In this document: piece after piece, positions 51,685 through 61,176 of the stretch
Layout: each line of letters starts with the position of its first letter
Position numbering within the stretch: the stretch's first letter is position 1
DNA from: an uncultured Neglectibacter sp.
Lineage (GTDB): Bacteria > Bacillota > Clostridia > Oscillospirales > Acutalibacteraceae
DNA length: 64,000 nucleotides
NCBI GenBank assembly: GCA_946554335.1
Contig: CAMNSA010000003.1
Location: forward strand, 62,001-126,000
Direction of reading: 5' to 3'
The notes under the pieces: generated by a model
Told to the model about the DNA's origin: nothing
The model's input: only the letters and a program-made list of their open reading frames with translations
The model's database searches: none
Translations under genes and position numbers: made by a program

Positions 51685-53073
51685 ATGAAAAGAAATCTTC
51701 GCTTTTTTTTCGCCCTGTTTTTCGCAAAAGGCACCGCCTTGGTACTGAAGCTTATCGGCCGGAAGGGCACCTCCATGCCCGGCTCCTGGGCCATTATTCT
51801 CTGCCCTGATTTTCTGGGGCGTATGCCCAGGCCTAAAACGGTCATTGGCATCACCGGCACTAACGGAAAAACCACGGTGGCCAATATGGTGGAGGACGTG
51901 CTCTCCCGCTGCGGGTATGACTTTGTCTGCAACCGCTCCGGCACCAATGTGAACACCGGCGTGGCCTCCTCCCTGATCGCCAACTCCACCTTTTTCGGAA
52001 AGCCCAAAAAAGATCTGGCCGTCTTTGAGCTGGACGAGCGCAGCTCCCCCAAGATCCTGCCCTATTTGAAGCCGGATTTGCTGCTTTGTACCAACATCTT
52101 CCGGGATTCCTACAAGCGAAACGCCCACATGGAGTTTATTCTGGATATTCTGGAGCAATATATCCCCGACTCCTCCCGTCTGATCCTCAACGCGGACGAC
52201 CTTCTGTGTGCCGGGCTGAAGCCGGGAAATCAGCGGGTGTTTTTCGGCATCGACCGCCAGCCCGGAGACAAAGAACGGTGTGAGAACATCGTCCGGGACA
52301 TCACGGTCTGTCCCCGGTGCGGGACGGCCCTTTCCTGGGAATTTATCCGCTATCACCATATCGGGCGGGCCTTCTGCCCCAGCTGCGGCTACGCTTCTCC
52401 CAAAGCCTCCTATCGGGTGACCGCCCTTAACGAACAGGAGGGGAAAATGGCGGTGACCCTGCCCGAAGGGGAAGAGAGCTTTCCTCTCCTGAATTCCAGC
52501 ACCATCAATGTATACAACGCCCTTTCCGCCATCGCCCTGCTTTCGGAATTCGGTCTTTCCGCCGGAGAGATCTCCAGTGCCATGAGCAAGCTCTCTATCA
52601 GTGAGACCCGCTACAGCGAGGAAGAGGCCGGAGGGAAGAAGGTCATTCTGCACTTAGCCAAGGGACAAAACCCCATCGCCTGCTCCCGGGCCTTTGAAAA
52701 TATCCGGGACTATCCCGGGAAAAAAGCGGTGATCCTGTTTTTGGACGACTATTTTGACGCTGCCCACTCCGTGGAGAATATCTCCTGGTATTACGACACG
52801 GATTTTGAATTCCTCAACGACCCGAACATCACCCAGATCGTAGCCGCCGGAGCCCGCCACTGGGATGTGTGCCTGCGATTGCTGCTGGCGGGAATCGACC
52901 GGGAAAAGATCTCTCACACCAGGGAAAAGGAGACCTCGCCCTCCCTTCTCTCCTTTTCGGAGCCTGATTCCATCTTCATCCTCTACGATGTCTATACCAT
53001 CGACCTTGCGAACCAGGTGAAGCAAGCCACCAAAGCGCTGCTGGAAAAGAGGGAGAATGAAAATGAAAATTGA
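51685..53073 (+). CDS. murT: MurT-like lipid II isoglutaminyl synthase subunit (Mur ligase fold)
   Basis: The 462-residue protein has a Mur ligase ATP site GITGTNGKTT (residues 55-64), a zinc ribbon C209-x2-C212 and C231-x2-C234 placed inside the central domain exactly as in MurT, a ligand segment EFRYSEEE-like SISETRYSEEE, and the C-terminal DUF1727 domain with SWYYDTDFEFL. In cocci MurT with GatD amidates D-Glu of lipid II to D-isoglutamine. D371 lies in the motif where MurT is thought to lend an Asp to the GatD triad. AAAGGAC precedes the ATG. gatD overlaps its 3' end by 11 bases. Confidence 0.92.
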   Translation: MKRNLRFFFALFFAKGTALVLKLIGRKGTSMPGSWAIILCPDFLGRMPRPKTVIGITGTNGKTTVANMVEDVLSRCGYDFVCNRSGTNVNTGVASSLIANSTFFGKPKKDLAVFELDERSSPKILPYLKPDLLLCTNIFRDSYKRNAHMEFILDILEQYIPDSSRLILNADDLLCAGLKPGNQRVFFGIDRQPGDKERCENIVRDITVCPRCGTALSWEFIRYHHIGRAFCPSCGYASPKASYRVTALNEQEGKMAVTLPEGEESFPLLNSSTINVYNALSAIALLSEFGLSAGEISSAMSKLSISETRYSEEEAGGKKVILHLAKGQNPIACSRAFENIRDYPGKKAVILFLDDYFDAAHSVENISWYYDTDFEFLNDPNITQIVAAGARHWDVCLRLLLAGIDREKISHTREKETSPSLLSFSEPDSIFILYDVYTIDLANQVKQATKALLEKRENENEN

Positions 53074-53761
53074 GATTTTGTTCCCGGAATTCTGCAACCT
53101 TTTCGGAGATATGAGCAATATGCGTTATCTCCAAAAATGCCTGCCTCATGGGGAGTTTGTGGAAACTCCCTTTGAAAGCGTTCCCCTTTTTGTGACGGAA
53201 ACTCCTTCTCTCGTCTATCTGGGACCCATGACGGAGCGCACGCAAGAGCGGGTCATTGAAAAGTTCCGGCCCTACCGGGACAGGCTTTCCCAGCTCATCG
53301 ACGGGGGCGTATGCTTTCTCTTTACGGGGAACGCCCTGGAGATCATGGGGGACTATATTGAAAAAGAGGACGGCGGCCGGATCCAGGGGCTGGGCCTGTT
53401 CCGGCTTTACGCCAAGCAGGATATGATGCACCGGCACAACAGCACCTTTCTGGGGAAGTTCCGGGAGGAGGAGCTGATGGGCTTCAAGTCCCAGTTCACC
53501 ATGGCCTATACCGATCCGGACTATCTTCCCTTCTGTGAGGTCACAAGGGGAGTAGGGCTCAATCAGGGACTGAAAACGGAAGGGATCCGCTGCAAAAACT
53601 TTATAGGCACTTATCTGTTAGGCCCCGTTCTGATCCTGAACCCTCCCCTTACCCGGTATCTGATCTCCCTCATGGGAGAAGAGCATCCCACATTGGCCTT
53701 TGAGGCAGAGATGGAGTCCGCCTATCAGGAAAGGCTCAGAGACTTTCACCAGAAGACCTGA
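53063..53761 (+). CDS. gatD: GatD-like class I glutamine amidotransferase fold, catalytic Cys and His replaced
   Basis: The 232-residue protein is the usual MurT partner by position and by fold: ILFPEFCNLFGDMSNMRYL, a GLGLF segment, FKSQFTMAYT and KNFIGTYLLGPVL. The GatD nucleophile motif, ICGGYQ in staphylococci as remembered, is replaced by LFTGNA with Thr at position 88, and the catalytic His of GTYLHGP is replaced by Leu at position 186. The glutaminase should therefore be inactive. The start at 53063 gives an eight-base spacing to GAGGGAG; an ATG two codons earlier is also in frame. The same substitution appears to be common in a clostridial branch, so it is unlikely to be a sequencing error. 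Confidence 0.85.
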   Translation: MKIEILFPEFCNLFGDMSNMRYLQKCLPHGEFVETPFESVPLFVTETPSLVYLGPMTERTQERVIEKFRPYRDRLSQLIDGGVCFLFTGNALEIMGDYIEKEDGGRIQGLGLFRLYAKQDMMHRHNSTFLGKFREEELMGFKSQFTMAYTDPDYLPFCEVTRGVGLNQGLKTEGIRCKNFIGTYLLGPVLILNPPLTRYLISLMGEEHPTLAFEAEMESAYQERLRDFHQKT

Positions 53762-53774
53762 GAATAAAAAATAC

Positions 53775-53811
53775 ACCGGCCGCCGAAAAGTTTCGGCGGC
53801 CGGTTCTCTTT
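53775..53811. terminator. Bidirectional terminator
   Basis: A 13-bp stem (ACCGGCCGCCGAA / TTCGGCGGCCGGT) with A and T runs on its flanks, after gatD and facing the minus-strand isomerase gene. Confidence 0.85.
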
Positions 53812-53892
53812 TAAGCTCGTTGCATTTCGTCAGCGTCCCGCCCTTACAGGCGGCCATGCGATCCAAACGGACTATAGACCTGCGTTCTGCTC

Positions 53893-54732
53893 TTAAAGCG
53901 GCCAGATGCCGTCCATGGACTTCTTGACTTCGTTGAGGATCTCGTCAGGATCCGTCATGGCGCCCAGCTTCTCGCTGAAGGGCTCCGCCTCCACAAAGCC
54001 TTCGTAGCCGATGGTCTTGAGGGCGTCCATGAAGGTTTTGATATCGATGACGCCGGACTCTCCGGGCAGGCAGCGGGGATTGTCCGTCAGCTCTTCTCTG
54101 GGAACACCAGGCCTTGCGTCATTGACATGCACCAGCTTGATCTGGTCCTTCTTCAGATCGTACACATCCTTCATGTCATGGCCGGCAGTGTAAGCATGGT
54201 GAGCGTCCAGAAGCAGTCCGCAGTTTCCGGTGCCGATGGCCTCGCACAGCTCCAGCATCTGAGGAATATTGTGGACGAATTCATAGCGGCCTCTCTTTCT
54301 GGCTGCCACGGGGCCGATGAACTCCAGAGCCAGGTTGATGCCGTTATCCTTCAAAATGCCCGCGTAGACGCGCATCCTGTTGGAAATAAACTCGAACTCC
54401 TGCTCATAGGTCCTCTCGTCCTGAGAGGGGATAATCCACATGATACCGGTTTTGCCTCCCAGTTTGGAGACGGCCTCCGCCTCTCTCTTGAGCTGCTCGG
54501 CGCCCTCCTTGAACACAGCCTCGTCCGGATCCTTGTACACACCGGGGATATTGAAGCCGGAATACTGAAGATCATACTTCTTCAGGGCCTCTCTCACCTT
54601 CTCGACGCCTGTGTCCAGCACATCCTTCGCGCCCATATCCAGCCCTTTAAAGCCGTGCTTGCCGGCAAGCTCGATCCCTTCCAGCAGCGGAGCATGAACA
54701 TTGCAGACACCCAGATTTACTCCTTGCAGCAT
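53893..54732 (-). CDS. Sugar phosphate isomerase/epimerase (TIM barrel)
   Basis: The 279-residue protein is a second AP-endonuclease-2-type barrel, with LGVCNVHAPLLEGIE at the start, LALEFIGP (metal Glu), LLLDAHHAYTAG, VHVNDARPG and FVEAEPFS (last metal Glu). Related enzymes work on myo-inositol, hydroxypyruvate, tagatose or ketoses. Substrate unknown. It is followed by no other carbohydrate gene; pyk upstream is separated by a 116-base AT-rich gap. RBS AGGAGTAAAT-like sequence is weaker than for neighbours, though GGGAGGACAAAACAAATG fits. Confidence 0.9.
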   Translation of the reverse strand: MLQGVNLGVCNVHAPLLEGIELAGKHGFKGLDMGAKDVLDTGVEKVREALKKYDLQYSGFNIPGVYKDPDEAVFKEGAEQLKREAEAVSKLGGKTGIMWIIPSQDERTYEQEFEFISNRMRVYAGILKDNGINLALEFIGPVAARKRGRYEFVHNIPQMLELCEAIGTGNCGLLLDAHHAYTAGHDMKDVYDLKKDQIKLVHVNDARPGVPREELTDNPRCLPGESGVIDIKTFMDALKTIGYEGFVEAEPFSEKLGAMTDPDEILNEVKKSMDGIWPL

Positions 54733-54848
54733 TTGTTTTGTCCTCCCATCATCGCGTAAAGCGTAAAATTGAAGCAGGGTCTTTTACCCACTTCCCCACT
54801 GCAATATATAATTTTTTTGCGGGATTGTCAAGTTTTTTTTACTCTCCC

Positions 54849-56591
54849 TTAAACAGCGCTGACTCTGCCGTTTTCCGCGTCCAGATTTACCACCGCGCCG
54901 CTTTTCAGAATATCCGTGGCATTTCTGGCTCCGGTGAGCACCGGCTTATCCATGGCGAGACCAATGATCCCCGCGTGGGCGCTTGCGCCCTCCCTCTCCA
55001 CAATGATCCCGGAGGCTCGGCGCAAATACTCCATCACCGTGTTGTCCGTGTCCTCCACCACCACGATGTCCCCGTCCCGGAAGCTGCCCTTTAGCTGGGA
55101 GAGACTCTTGCACACGCACAGTCTGGCAGAAACCTTCTTCCCGGTGACGCCTTCCCCGGTTAACAGCACATGGCCCACCACATGGACCTTCATCATATTG
55201 GTGGTTCCGGAAATACCCAGAGGCATCCCGGCGGTGATCACCACCAGGTCGCCGCTTTCTACCAGCCCCGCCTTCTCCGCCGCGTCCACCGCGTGGCTGA
55301 ACAGGGTGTCGGTATCCTGCTCCTCGTCGATGAGCAAGGGCGACACGCCCCAGGAGAGATTCAGCTGTCTGCACACCCGCTCCTCCATTGCGCAGCCCAC
55401 AATGGGGTAAAGGGGCCGGAATTTGGAAAGCTGGCGGGCTGTGGCGCCGGATTTGGTCACGGTGATGATCGCCTTGGCCCCCAGGTCGTGGGCGGTGGTA
55501 CAGGTGGCGTGGGAAATGGCGTTGGTCACATCAAAGGCCACATCGGTATTGTCTCTGGAATTGAAGCGGCGGATATAGTCAATGCTGTCCTCGGCCCGCT
55601 CGGCAATGCGCACCATGGTCTGCAGGGCCTCTACCGGATAATTTCCGGCGGCCGTTTCGCCGGAGAGCATGATACAGCTGGTGCCGTCATAGATAGCGTT
55701 GGCCACATCGGTGGATTCCGCCCGAGTGGGGCGGGGATTTTTCATCATGGAATCCAGCATCTGCGTGGCCGTCACCACCTGTTTTCCCGCCAGGTAGGAT
55801 TTCCGGATCAGCTCCTTTTGCAGCACAGGCACATCCTCCAGAGGGATCTCCACACCCATATCCCCTCTGGCCACCATGATGCCGTCCGCTACCCGGAGGA
55901 TCTCATCAATATTGTTCACGCCCTCCATGTTTTCAATTTTGGCGATAATGTTGATGCTTTTGCAGCGGTACTCCTGGAAAATACTGCGGATGCTCAGTAC
56001 ATCCTCCGCGCTGCGGGTAAAGGAGGCCGCAATAAAATCAAAGCCGTTTTCAATGCCGAAGATGATGTCGGCTCGATCCTGTTCGCTGATAAAAGGAATG
56101 GAAAGCCGGGTGCCGGGCACATTGACGCCCTTGTAGTTTGACACCCTTCCCCCGTTTAAAACCCGGCAGACGATGTCCGTTTCCGTGATATGCTGGGCCT
56201 CCAGCTCCACCAGGCCGTCGTCAATGAGAACCTTCGCCCCCTCCTTCAGGTCCCCGGGCAGACCCTGATAGGTGATGGAGACGATCCGGCTGTCTCCGGG
56301 CACATCCCGGGTGGTCAGGGTGAAGGTGTCCCCCGTCTGGAGCTGTACAGGTCCGTCCGCGAAGGTTTTTACCCGGATCTCCGGGCCCTTGGTATCCAGA
56401 ATGGTGGCAATGGGAAGGTTCAGCTCTTCTCTCAGCCGGACCACCGCCTCCAGCTTCTTCCGGGCGTCCTCATGCGTGCAGTGGGAGAAATTGAACCGGG
56501 CAGCGTTCATCCCGCCCAGCATCAGGCGGCGTAGGACGCTTTCGTCCTCTGTGGCGGGTCCTAAGGTGCAGATGATCTTGGTCTTACGCAT
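54849..56591 (-). CDS. pyk: Pyruvate kinase with C-terminal PEP-utilising domain
   Basis: The 580-residue enzyme makes ATP and pyruvate from phosphoenolpyruvate. Motifs: KTKIICTLGPAT at the start, ATILDTKGPEIR, the active-site MVARGDMGVEIP, QMLDSMMKNPRPTRAE and GETAAGNYPVEA. After the C-terminal allosteric domain there is an extra swivelling PEP-utiliser domain (VVEDTDNTVMEYLRRASGIIVEREGASAHAGIIG), as in Bacillus and Clostridia. The chosen ATG at 56591 sits nine bases from AAGGAGG; an ATG two codons earlier is too close to it. Confidence 0.97.
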   Translation of the reverse strand: MRKTKIICTLGPATEDESVLRRLMLGGMNAARFNFSHCTHEDARKKLEAVVRLREELNLPIATILDTKGPEIRVKTFADGPVQLQTGDTFTLTTRDVPGDSRIVSITYQGLPGDLKEGAKVLIDDGLVELEAQHITETDIVCRVLNGGRVSNYKGVNVPGTRLSIPFISEQDRADIIFGIENGFDFIAASFTRSAEDVLSIRSIFQEYRCKSINIIAKIENMEGVNNIDEILRVADGIMVARGDMGVEIPLEDVPVLQKELIRKSYLAGKQVVTATQMLDSMMKNPRPTRAESTDVANAIYDGTSCIMLSGETAAGNYPVEALQTMVRIAERAEDSIDYIRRFNSRDNTDVAFDVTNAISHATCTTAHDLGAKAIITVTKSGATARQLSKFRPLYPIVGCAMEERVCRQLNLSWGVSPLLIDEEQDTDTLFSHAVDAAEKAGLVESGDLVVITAGMPLGISGTTNMMKVHVVGHVLLTGEGVTGKKVSARLCVCKSLSQLKGSFRDGDIVVVEDTDNTVMEYLRRASGIIVEREGASAHAGIIGLAMDKPVLTGARNATDILKSGAVVNLDAENGRVSAV

Positions 56592-56703
56592 GGTCATTGT
56601 CCTCCTTACCGGATTTTTTGTGCCTTCTTTCCGCAAAGTTTTTCTTTTCAAAATGTATAAAAACAGGCCGGGAAGGGTTTTGGCGCTCCCGCTTCCACAC
56701 CGG

Positions 56704-57552
56704 TCATCCGTGATTTAAACGCCTGTAGATCTCCGCCTTTCTCTGTCCGGTGAGCCTGGCCGCTTCCTTGGCGGCGTCTGCGGCGGAAAGCCCCTTTTCC
56801 ATATTCTCCCGGGCAAGGGAAACCGCGTCCTCCAGGGTGTACTCCTCCTCCGGAGCCTCGGAAAGGGGCCTTCCCTCCAGCACCAGCACATACTCCCCCT
56901 TGGGTTCCTTTTCCCGGTAATAAGCGGAAGCGGTTTTCAAATCGGTCCGCCACACTTCCTCGTGGATCTTGGTCAGCTCTCTGACCACCGCGATTTTCCT
57001 CTCTCCCCCGAAAAAGCTTTCAAAATCGGACAGGGTCTTCCTCAGCTTGTGGGGAGCCTCGTAAAAAACCATGGTGCGCTCTTCCCGTTCCAGGGCAAGC
57101 AAATGATCTCTTCTGCTTTTCTTATTGACGCTTAAAAAGCCCTCAAAGGTGAAACGGCCGGTGGAAAGGCCGCTTACCGCTAAAGCGGAGATCACCGCCG
57201 TGGGCCCCGGCACCACCAGGACCGGAATATTCTCCTCTGCGCAGCGCCGCACCAGATCCTCCCCGGGGTCAGAAATGGCGGGCATCCCGGCGTCTGATAC
57301 CAAGGCGCAGCTCTCCCCTCTGCACAGGCGGGAAAGCACCTCTTCCCCTCGATTCTCCTTATTATACTCAAAATAACTGAGCATCGGTTTGTGAATGTCA
57401 AAATGGGTGAGCAGCTTCCGGGTAACCCGGGTGTCCTCCGCGGCGATAAAATCCACCGATTTCAGAGTCTCCACCGCTCTGGGAGAGAAGTCCTGAAGGT
57501 TCCCAATCGGGGTTCCCACCACATAAAGCGCTCCCTTTTTCAACTCCTCCAT
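56704..57552 (-). CDS. rsmI: 16S rRNA (cytidine-2'-O)-methyltransferase RsmI
   Basis: The 282-residue tetrapyrrole-methylase-fold enzyme methylates C1402 of 16S rRNA. It shows LYVVGTPIGNLQDFSPRAVETL, FIAAEDTRVTRKLL, ALVSDAGMPAISDPG, VVPGPTAVISALAVSGL and FEGFLSVNKKSRRDHL. The C-terminal HTH-like end is intact. Its ATG overlaps the end of the upstream methyltransferase gene by 13 bases, so the two are coupled, as in the Bacillus yabB-yazA-rsmI region. Confidence 0.97.
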   Translation of the reverse strand: MEELKKGALYVVGTPIGNLQDFSPRAVETLKSVDFIAAEDTRVTRKLLTHFDIHKPMLSYFEYNKENRGEEVLSRLCRGESCALVSDAGMPAISDPGEDLVRRCAEENIPVLVVPGPTAVISALAVSGLSTGRFTFEGFLSVNKKSRRDHLLALEREERTMVFYEAPHKLRKTLSDFESFFGGERKIAVVRELTKIHEEVWRTDLKTASAYYREKEPKGEYVLVLEGRPLSEAPEEEYTLEDAVSLARENMEKGLSAADAAKEAARLTGQRKAEIYRRLNHG

Positions 57553-58292
57553 GAGCCTGCCTCCCTGTACTCGCCGTATGTCCGTTTCATTTCGGGAGAA
57601 TACTCCCCCGTCTCCTCCTCAATCATAAACACCGGCTCCATGAGAAGGCCCGGCTTTCCGCCGCTTCTACATTCCAACAAAAACAGAGACGGCGCTTTTC
57701 TTCTGTTCTGCTGGACAACGCGCAGCCGCTTGGGCTCCAGCCTGTTCTTCTGAAACAGGACCATTGCCTCGCAAAGGCGCTCCGGCCTGAGAGAGATGCA
57801 CAGCCTTCCGCCAAACCGCAAGGTCCTTTTCGCCGCGGCCGCCAGCTCCATGAGGCTCAGGGAGATCTCATGGCGGCAGAGAGAGCGTCCCTCCTCCCGG
57901 TTTTTCTCCCCTGTGTCCAGGGCCCAGTAAGGGGGATTGCAGGCGATCAAGTCCAGACTGCCGGCAGGCAGCAGCTCCTCTATTTTCCGCACATCACCGA
58001 GAAGGATCTCTACCTCCCCCGAGAATCCGTTTTCCTCCACAGAGCGCCTTGCGAGGCACGCCGCTTCCTCTTGCAGCTCTATCCCATAGAGCTTTTCCCC
58101 TTCGCCCCTCAGCCGCCAAAGCAGGGGGATCGTCCCGCAGCCGGTGCCGAAATCGGCCGCGCGCTCTCCTTTTTTCGGCGCGGCGAAATCCGCCAGCAGC
58201 AGGGTATCTGTTGTGAAGCCGTGGGCCTTTGTCACCAGCACCCGGCAGGTTTTTGAGAGGGGCTCCCACCTGGGAGCCTGCCCGCTTTCCAC
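57540..58292 (-). CDS. TrmN6-like tRNA (adenine-N6)-methyltransferase
   Basis: The 250-residue SAM methyltransferase has motif I as ADFGTGCGTIPLL, LYGIELQEEAACLARRSVEEN, and catalytic motif IV CNPPYW. The family (YabB/TrmN6) modifies A37 of tRNA1-Val. The start is a GTG at 58292 with a GGGGTGGAAGGA site; the conserved HGFTTDTLLLADF region starts about 30 residues later as expected. An ATG at 58409 would add 39 residues but lies inside the terminator of the ferredoxin gene and lacks a ribosome site. Confidence 0.85.
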   Translation of the reverse strand: MESGQAPRWEPLSKTCRVLVTKAHGFTTDTLLLADFAAPKKGERAADFGTGCGTIPLLWRLRGEGEKLYGIELQEEAACLARRSVEENGFSGEVEILLGDVRKIEELLPAGSLDLIACNPPYWALDTGEKNREEGRSLCRHEISLSLMELAAAAKRTLRFGGRLCISLRPERLCEAMVLFQKNRLEPKRLRVVQQNRRKAPSLFLLECRSGGKPGLLMEPVFMIEEETGEYSPEMKRTYGEYREAGSWRS

Positions 58293-58409
58293 TGTATCCT
58301 TCCACCCCTTCTCAAGCCGTTTTCTTCCATTTCTCCTCCGGATATCAGCTTCCGGAAAGCCTTCAAAAAGCAGTTTGGGACATAAAAGCGATTCAACCGC
58401 CTTGTCCAT

Positions 58410-58443
58410 AAAGAAAGGGCCTGGGAGAGATCCCCCAGGCCCT
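58410..58443 (-). terminator. Terminator after the ferredoxin gene
   Basis: A 10-bp stem (AGGGCCTGGG / CCCAGGCCCT), followed on the minus strand by TTTCTTTA, 115 bases past the ferredoxin stop. It may be leaky because the methyltransferase gene has no clear promoter of its own. Confidence 0.7.
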
Positions 58444-58557
58444 GCCTTTTGGATGTAAAAAGCTTTGCCGTAAAAGCAGCGCAACAATGAGGGTCCTCCT
58501 TGGGAAAACCTTCCGGCTTCGCCTGCTTGAAACGGCCCCGGCAAAACAGTGCGACCG

Positions 58558-58758
<201 letters not shown>

Positions 58759-58884
58759 TTATTCTATCACAAATCAGAGAAAAATCAATACCCTCTTTTC
58801 TCTGCCTTTTCCTGTGTTCTGCGCTTTCCGGCTCCGCTTTCTCCGGAACTGAAAAATTCTCCTTTCCAAAAAGGGAAAAAACTT

Positions 58885-59757
58885 CTATTTCTTTTCCTCC
58901 AGGTTTTTCAGCTCTTCCAGTTCTTTTTTCTCCACCTTAATCTTGCCGTCGCGCAAAAGCTTTACCTCGCTGACTGAAAACACTCTGGGCGCCGCCTCCG
59001 GATCCTTTTCCAGACGGACCGTGAGCTTTCTGGTCAGCAGGTTCTGCTCCACCACTACGCCCTTCCCCTCCGGCGTGGACACCAGGGCGTTTACCTTCGG
59101 CGTGGCGCGCAGCAGATCCTGATAGGCCTCCTGCTCGTATTTCAGGCAGCACATGAGCCTGCCGCAGGTGCCGGAGATCTTTACCGGGTTCAGGGACAGA
59201 CCCTGCTCCTTGGCCATTTTGATGGATACCGGCTGAAATCCGCCCAAAAAGGAGCCGCAGCAGAAGGGACGGCCGCAGATCCCTATGCCTCCCAGCATCT
59301 TCGCCTCGTCTCGCACGCCGATCTGCCTTAATTCAATGCGGGTACGGAACATTCCCGCCAGATCCTTGACCAGCTCTCTAAAATCTACCCGGCCGTCGGC
59401 GGTGAAATAGAAGAGGATCTTGCTGTTGTCGAAAGTGTACTCCACATCCACCAGCTTCATTTCCAGGCCGTGCTCCGCGATCTTTTTCTCACAGGCGGCA
59501 AAGGCGTTCTTCTCTTTTCTCCTGTTCTCCTCCGCCCGCTTTTTATCCTCCTTGGTGGCCTTCCTCAGCACCTTCCTCAAGGGCTGCACGATGGTCTCGT
59601 CCGCCACCTGGCGGTTTTCCATGGCCACCTCGCCGCACTCGGTGCCCCGGGCAGTCTCCACGATTACCAGCTCTCCCTTGGAGGACTTGCTTCCCTGGGG
59701 ATCAAAGTAATATACTTTTCCTGTATTTTTAAAGCGCACACCGATCACCTCGGCCAT
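58885..59757 (-). CDS. ricT: PSP1-domain protein RicT (YaaT)
   Basis: The 290-residue protein has the PSP1 domain with the Cys cluster GGIGICGRPFCC..SGTCGRLMCCLKYE (four to five conserved cysteines). RicT with RicA and RicF forms an Fe-S complex that guides RNase Y in Bacillus and supports sporulation. Start: ATG 59757 with AAAGGAG at nine to ten bases; a GTG nine bases earlier abuts that site. The Lys/Glu-rich ends are typical. It follows holB by 31 bases. Confidence 0.93.
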   Translation of the reverse strand: MAEVIGVRFKNTGKVYYFDPQGSKSSKGELVIVETARGTECGEVAMENRQVADETIVQPLRKVLRKATKEDKKRAEENRRKEKNAFAACEKKIAEHGLEMKLVDVEYTFDNSKILFYFTADGRVDFRELVKDLAGMFRTRIELRQIGVRDEAKMLGGIGICGRPFCCGSFLGGFQPVSIKMAKEQGLSLNPVKISGTCGRLMCCLKYEQEAYQDLLRATPKVNALVSTPEGKGVVVEQNLLTRKLTVRLEKDPEAAPRVFSVSEVKLLRDGKIKVEKKELEELKNLEEKK

Positions 59758-59788
59758 CGCGCTCACTCTCCTTTCCTTGCTTTCAGCC

Positions 59789-60766
59789 CTATTCCCGCTC
59801 TCTCAGCCGGGCGCAGAGATCCGTGATCAAAAGGGTCATGTTCGCGTTGCGGCTGATCTTGTCCCGGAAATCCTCGATGAGCTCCGGCAGGGCGGATAAC
59901 CGTTTTTTGGGAAGGGCGCACAACGCCTGAGCCTCCTGAGGCGCGCCGCCGAGAACGGCCCTTCCCCCAAAGCGCAGCACGCAGGCGTCCCGAAGGATCA
60001 GCTCCAGCCTCCTGAGAGCCTCCAAAGCCAGCTTCCGGTCCCTGATCAGGGGAGCGCTGGCCTCCAAAAGGGAGTGCTCTCCCGTACTCAGGATCCCCTT
60101 CACCATTCTGAGGGCCGCTGAAAGGGCCTGGCCCTGTTCTCCTTCGGAAAGCTCTCCCAGCATCTGCCCGATATTTCCTCCGCAGAGAAGAGAGAGCTCC
60201 TTCGCCTTTTCCGGCTCCAGTCCGGCTTTCTCTCCCACACATTCCGCGGCCTCCTCCAGAGAGGGAGGCTTCAGGGTAAAGCTCTGCGCGCGGGAACGCA
60301 CAGTGGGCAGCAGCTGCCTTTCGGATTCACACACCAGAAGAAACACTGTGTTTTCCGGCGGCTCTTCGATCAGCTTTAAAAGCTTATTCTGGGCCGCCTC
60401 CAAAGTCCGATCTCCCAAAAAAAGCTGATACACATTGACCTTCGCTTCCTCCGGCATCCGGTAAGCGTCAGAGGTCACCTCCCGGATCATCTCAACAGTA
60501 AGGGAGCGGGTCGCCCCGCTCCCTTCCACGATCCGGATATCAGGGTGCGAGCCTGAAAGGGCGCGAATACAGGAGGGGCATGTCCCACAGGGAGCCCTCT
60601 CCCCGTTTCTGCATACCAGCGCCCTGGCAATCAGACCGGAAAGGGTCCTTTTTCCGGTACCCCTTTCCCCCTGCAAAATGACAGTATGGGGAAACCGCCC
60701 GCTGTCAAACGCGGCAGAAAGGGCGGCTTTCACCTCTTCATTGCCCAGAAAACCGGGGAATTCCAT
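59789..60766 (-). CDS. holB: DNA polymerase III delta-prime subunit
   Basis: The 325-residue clamp-loader subunit has the AAA+ Walker A GERGTGKRT (G33-T41), a zinc module C52, C60-x2-C63-x2-C66, NKLLKLIEEPPENTVFLL (Walker B/sensor region) and PTVRSRAQSF (the SRC-like sensor 1). It works with the tau/gamma and delta subunits to load the beta clamp. Its ATG overlaps the darA stop by one base. Confidence 0.95.
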   Translation of the reverse strand: MEFPGFLGNEEVKAALSAAFDSGRFPHTVILQGERGTGKRTLSGLIARALVCRNGERAPCGTCPSCIRALSGSHPDIRIVEGSGATRSLTVEMIREVTSDAYRMPEEAKVNVYQLFLGDRTLEAAQNKLLKLIEEPPENTVFLLVCESERQLLPTVRSRAQSFTLKPPSLEEAAECVGEKAGLEPEKAKELSLLCGGNIGQMLGELSEGEQGQALSAALRMVKGILSTGEHSLLEASAPLIRDRKLALEALRRLELILRDACVLRFGGRAVLGGAPQEAQALCALPKKRLSALPELIEDFRDKISRNANMTLLITDLCARLRERE

Positions 60767-61089
60767 TATACCTTTTCAAAGCGGTCCACATTGAGGACAA
60801 AGATGGTAGAACCGCCCACGGTTACTTCTACAGGGAAGGAGGAGTACATCCCCACATCCATGGTGGAGGTGCTGGGAACGATCTGCGTCCTGCGGCTGCT
60901 GTACTTCGCGATGATGGAGATCACATCGTCTACCTTTTCGTCGTCCACACCGGAAATAAAGGTCGTGTTTCCCGCCATCAAAAACCCGCCTGTCGTCGCG
61001 AGCTTTGTGACAGAGTATCCCTCTCTCGTCAAAGCGGAGGACACCGCGCCGCTGTCGTCGTTGCTTACGATTGCAAGAATCAATTTCAT
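60766..61089 (-). CDS. darA: Cyclic di-AMP receptor protein (DarA/PstA)
   Basis: The 107-residue protein matches the PII-like c-di-AMP receptor: MKLILAIVSNDDSGAVSSALTREG, VTKLATTGGFLMAGNTTFISGV, the B-loop (SSRRTQIV) and a C-terminal VEVTVGGSTIFVLNVDRFEKV. It binds c-di-AMP; the downstream target is unknown. In Bacillus it lies in tmk-darA-yaaR-holB-ricT; here tmk and yaaR are absent, but darA-holB-ricT is kept. ATG 61089 gives the family length; ATG at 61101 adds four residues. Confidence 0.95.
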   Translation of the reverse strand: MKLILAIVSNDDSGAVSSALTREGYSVTKLATTGGFLMAGNTTFISGVDDEKVDDVISIIAKYSSRRTQIVPSTSTMDVGMYSSFPVEVTVGGSTIFVLNVDRFEKV

Positions 61090-61176
61090 CCTGTTCACCA
61101 TACCTTTCCCGGCGACTATGCCGGAGGATTCCTAACCCTATTCTATCATTATTCCAAAAAAAAGACCAGCCTATTT

